Positions 5,605-5,698 of a DNA stretch of 5,698 nt are shown one piece after another. A program made the translations under genes and the position numbers. The DNA comes from Pseudomonadota bacterium (lineage in GTDB: Bacteria; Pseudomonadota; Gammaproteobacteria; Burkholderiales; Rhodocyclaceae), in NCBI GenBank assembly GCA_023459095.1, contig JAEWVQ010000282.1:1-5698 (forward strand), in the 5' to 3' direction. The notes below the pieces were generated by a model. That model had not been told where the DNA came from. It did not search any database and worked only from the letters and a program-made list of their open reading frames with translations. Each line of letters starts with the position of its first letter. The stretch's first letter is position 1.

Positions 5605-5698
5605 ACCGTCATCTCGACAGGCTGTCCACCCGCTGTACGCGGCATGCTCGAGGCCCCCACCGCGTCGCTGCGAGCGGGTTCAGGGAGGCCGGCGCCGG

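Larger units (their letters stand above)
5513..5698 (-). promoter_or_regulatory. Leader/upstream region of the cluster
   Basis: 186 bases up to the window edge with no supportable gene on either strand. As the only visible sequence upstream of the first gene it is the expected place of the cluster's promoter and metal-responsive operator. No clear -35/-10 pair and no CueR- or CusR-type box that I can recognise with confidence is present. It holds a spaced inverted repeat and a direct repeat, listed separately. The promoter could also lie beyond the window. Confidence 0.4.

Overview
The window is one minus-strand gene cluster for periplasmic Cu(I)/Ag(I) handling and efflux, of the Cus/Sil type. 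The DNA is strongly GC-rich with G/C-ending codons. Together with the gene content this suggests a proteobacterium, most likely a betaproteobacterium (Burkholderiales or Rhodocyclales-like). That assignment is inference; no rRNA or other taxonomic marker is present.

In transcription order (right to left) the layout is: a 186-base leader with inverted and direct repeats but no gene (5513-5698); a Tat-exported cupredoxin resembling CopI (5000-5500); a 102-base gap with two palindromes; a small CusF-type periplasmic metallochaperone (4550-4897); an 84-base gap; a TolC-family outer-membrane channel, CusC-like (3119-4465); a periplasmic adaptor, CusB/SilB-like, with a second CusF domain fused at its C-terminus (1578-3122); and the first half of a heavy-metal RND pump, CusA-like (1576 to the window edge). 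cusC and cusB overlap by ATGA, and cusB and cusA are one base apart, so these three are almost certainly co-transcribed and translationally coupled. The two upstream genes lie in the same direction with short gaps and may share the transcript or have an extra promoter.

The parts form one pathway. The cupredoxin and CusF bind copper or silver in the periplasm. The adaptor carries an N-terminal methionine site plus its own CusF domain and links pump to channel. CusA uses the proton gradient to move the ion through CusC out of the cell. The methionines of the intramembrane relay and the proton-carrying aspartate that fall within the visible half of CusA are present, which supports monovalent Cu/Ag rather than Zn/Co/Cd as substrate.

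This is a recognised kind of system, not a new one. The most interesting point is that the two CusF domains are not equivalent. The fused one has the classical His/Trp/Met/Met site, while the free one has Met where the capping Trp should be. Other points of note are the non-lipidated CusC, the Tat-exported cupredoxin at the head of the cluster, and uncharacterised palindromes in the two upstream non-coding stretches. No regulator (for example CusRS or CueR), mobile element, RNA gene or CRISPR array is visible.
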